From contig CAKTCH010000116.1 of NCBI GenBank assembly GCA_934538895.1, forward strand, positions 1 to 5,611: DNA of 5,611 bases. Reading direction: 5' to 3'. How positions within the stretch are numbered: the first letter of the stretch is position 1; each line of letters begins with the position of its first letter. Position numbers and translations under genes: made by a program. The notes under the pieces are model-generated. The model was not told the origin of the DNA. It worked only from the letters and a program-made list of their open reading frames with translations, and searched no databases. Below are positions 5,067 to 5,611 of the stretch, in pieces. Origin of the DNA: an uncultured Alphaproteobacteria bacterium. GTDB lineage: Bacteria > Pseudomonadota > Alphaproteobacteria > Micavibrionales > Micavibrionaceae.

Positions 5067-5075
5067 TGTGTATAA
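5067..5075 (-). promoter_or_regulatory. DnaA box, perfect consensus, opposite orientation
   Basis: TGTGTATAA is TTATACACA on the minus strand, matching TTATNCACA exactly. It is inverted relative to the box at 5030-5038, with 28 bp between them, and ends 27 bp before the nrdA ATG. A weaker site with one mismatch (TTTTCCACA on the minus strand) lies at 4872-4880. Confidence 0.68.
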
Positions 5076-5102
5076 CCTGCTTGTTCGTGGGAGAGTAAGC
5101 TC

Positions 5103-5611
5103 ATGTTTGATGTTGCCCAGGTGGAACGCGGCAATCGCGTTCAGATCGATCGCTCCAGAGACGATAAATTAACGGAATTCGGCAAGGCGACGCTGACGGA
5201 CCGCTACCTGCTGCCCGAAGAGGGTTTTCAGGATCTGTTCGCCCGCGTGGCCATGTATTACGGCGACGATTCCGCCCATGCCCAGCGCATTTATGATTAT
5301 ATCTCCAAACTCTGGTTCATGCCGTCCACGCCGATTCTCTCAAACGGCGGCACCAACCGCGGCCTGCCGATCTCCTGCTTCCTGAACGAAACCGGCGACG
5401 CGCTGGAGGATATCGTATCCCTTTGGAACGAGAACGTATGGCTGGCGTCCCTTGGCGGCGGCATCGGCTCTTACTGGGGCAACGTGCGGTCGATCGGCGA
5501 GAAAGTCGGGCGTAACGGCAAGACATCCGGCATCGTGCCGTTCATCCGCGTGATGGACAGTTTGACGCTCGCCATTTCCCAGGGCTCCCTGCGCCGCGGT
5601 TCCGCCGCGAT
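5103..5611 (+). CDS. nrdA: Class I ribonucleoside-diphosphate reductase alpha subunit (5' part)
   Basis: Large catalytic subunit that reduces ribonucleoside diphosphates to deoxy forms with a radical from the NrdB partner; cytoplasmic. The first 169 codons are present and the gene runs off the window. Visible motifs: LTEFGKATLTDRYLLPEEGF (residues 24-43), the start of the reductase N-terminal domain; FMPSTPILSNGGT (76-88); GLPISCFLNE (91-100) with one of the redox-active cysteines; LASLGGGIGSYWGNVRSIGE (120-139); and SLTLAISQGSLRRGSAA (153-169). The catalytic domain starts within about 25 residues, so the N-terminal ATP-cone of E. coli NrdA is missing, which suggests no dATP overall-activity control through this subunit. 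This compact form is familiar from alphaproteobacteria. The ATG follows GGGAGAG (5089-5095). The gene is preceded by NrdR-like and DnaA boxes. NrdE-type assignment is the main alternative; the rest of the gene would decide. Confidence 0.9.
   Translation, partial: MFDVAQVERGNRVQIDRSRDDKLTEFGKATLTDRYLLPEEGFQDLFARVAMYYGDDSAHAQRIYDYISKLWFMPSTPILSNGGTNRGLPISCFLNETGDALEDIVSLWNENVWLASLGGGIGSYWGNVRSIGEKVGRNGKTSGIVPFIRVMDSLTLAISQGSLRRGSAA

Larger units (their letters stand above)
4449..5102. promoter_or_regulatory. Divergent pyk/nrdA intergenic region (654 bp)
   Basis: This region separates the divergent pyk and nrdA genes and shows no protein-coding signal. From the pyk side it contains a short GC-rich leader, a hairpin at 4644-4665, a second hairpin with a T-rich tail at 4691-4732, a strongly AT-rich stretch at about 4726-4762, six GANTC sites between 4621 and 4928, a GC-rich run at about 4930-4948, and then the NrdR-like and DnaA boxes before nrdA. 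I could not place a convincing pyk promoter on the minus strand. Confidence 0.6.

Noticed and set aside
4720..5080. Chromosomal replication origin (AT-rich tract plus DnaA boxes)
   Set aside because: Only two perfect boxes and one weak one are present, and they sit in the nrdA leader some 270-350 bp from the AT-rich tract. None of the usual origin neighbours (dnaA, dnaN, hemE, parA) is in the window. Promoter control of nrdA explains the boxes better.
4765..5098. Two overlapping plus-strand open frames (69 and 77 codons) before nrdA
   Set aside because: They run through the promoter, NrdR-like and DnaA boxes, lack ribosome binding sites and show no protein-like pattern.

Overview
The window looks like a G+C-rich alphaproteobacterial chromosome. 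This rests on the style of the proteins (an NrdA without an ATP-cone, a K+-independent-type pyruvate kinase, a Sco1/SenC protein) and on a cluster of GANTC sites, the recognition sequence of the alphaproteobacterial methylase CcrM. A Rhodospirillales- or Micavibrio-like source is a guess; no rRNA or other marker is present to settle it.

Layout: (1) 1-276, no convincing gene. (2) 277-1029 (+), a PhoH-type ATPase, followed by a strong intrinsic terminator. (3) 1134-1763 (+), a membrane-anchored Sco1/SenC copper chaperone. (4) 1776-3014, an unusual segment: a displaced 3' end of pyruvate kinase (-), the 3' end of an Hsp70-family gene (+), an intact histidine phosphatase (-) and a broken unidentified gene (-). 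Most of it is visibly poorer in G+C than its surroundings. (5) 3015-4448 (-), pyk. (6) 4449-5102, a long divergent intergenic region with hairpins, an AT-rich stretch, GANTC sites, a probable pair of NrdR boxes and two perfect DnaA boxes. (7) 5103 to the window end (+), the start of the class I ribonucleotide reductase large subunit gene, cut off by the window edge.

The main point of interest is that pyk has two alternative 3' ends. A 44-bp exact direct repeat (57 bp with three mismatches) lies in the 3' end of pyk and again 1209 bp away, next to the Sco1 gene, where it reads in frame to a different C-terminus and stop. Between the copies lies DNA holding two truncated foreign genes and one intact one. 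This looks like an insertion at the 3' end of pyk that replaced the gene's last codons, as integrative elements do in genes such as icd. No integrase is visible, so it may be a decayed island, an illegitimate recombination product or an assembly chimera.

The second point is the control region of nrdA. Tandem NrdR-like boxes 32 bp apart, one overlapping a possible -10 element, lie just upstream of two perfect DnaA boxes in opposite orientation. This suggests that dNTP synthesis is tied both to nucleotide pools (NrdR) and to replication initiation (DnaA). The core genes cover unrelated housekeeping roles (RNA/stress ATPase, cytochrome oxidase assembly, glycolysis, dNTP synthesis) and do not form one pathway.
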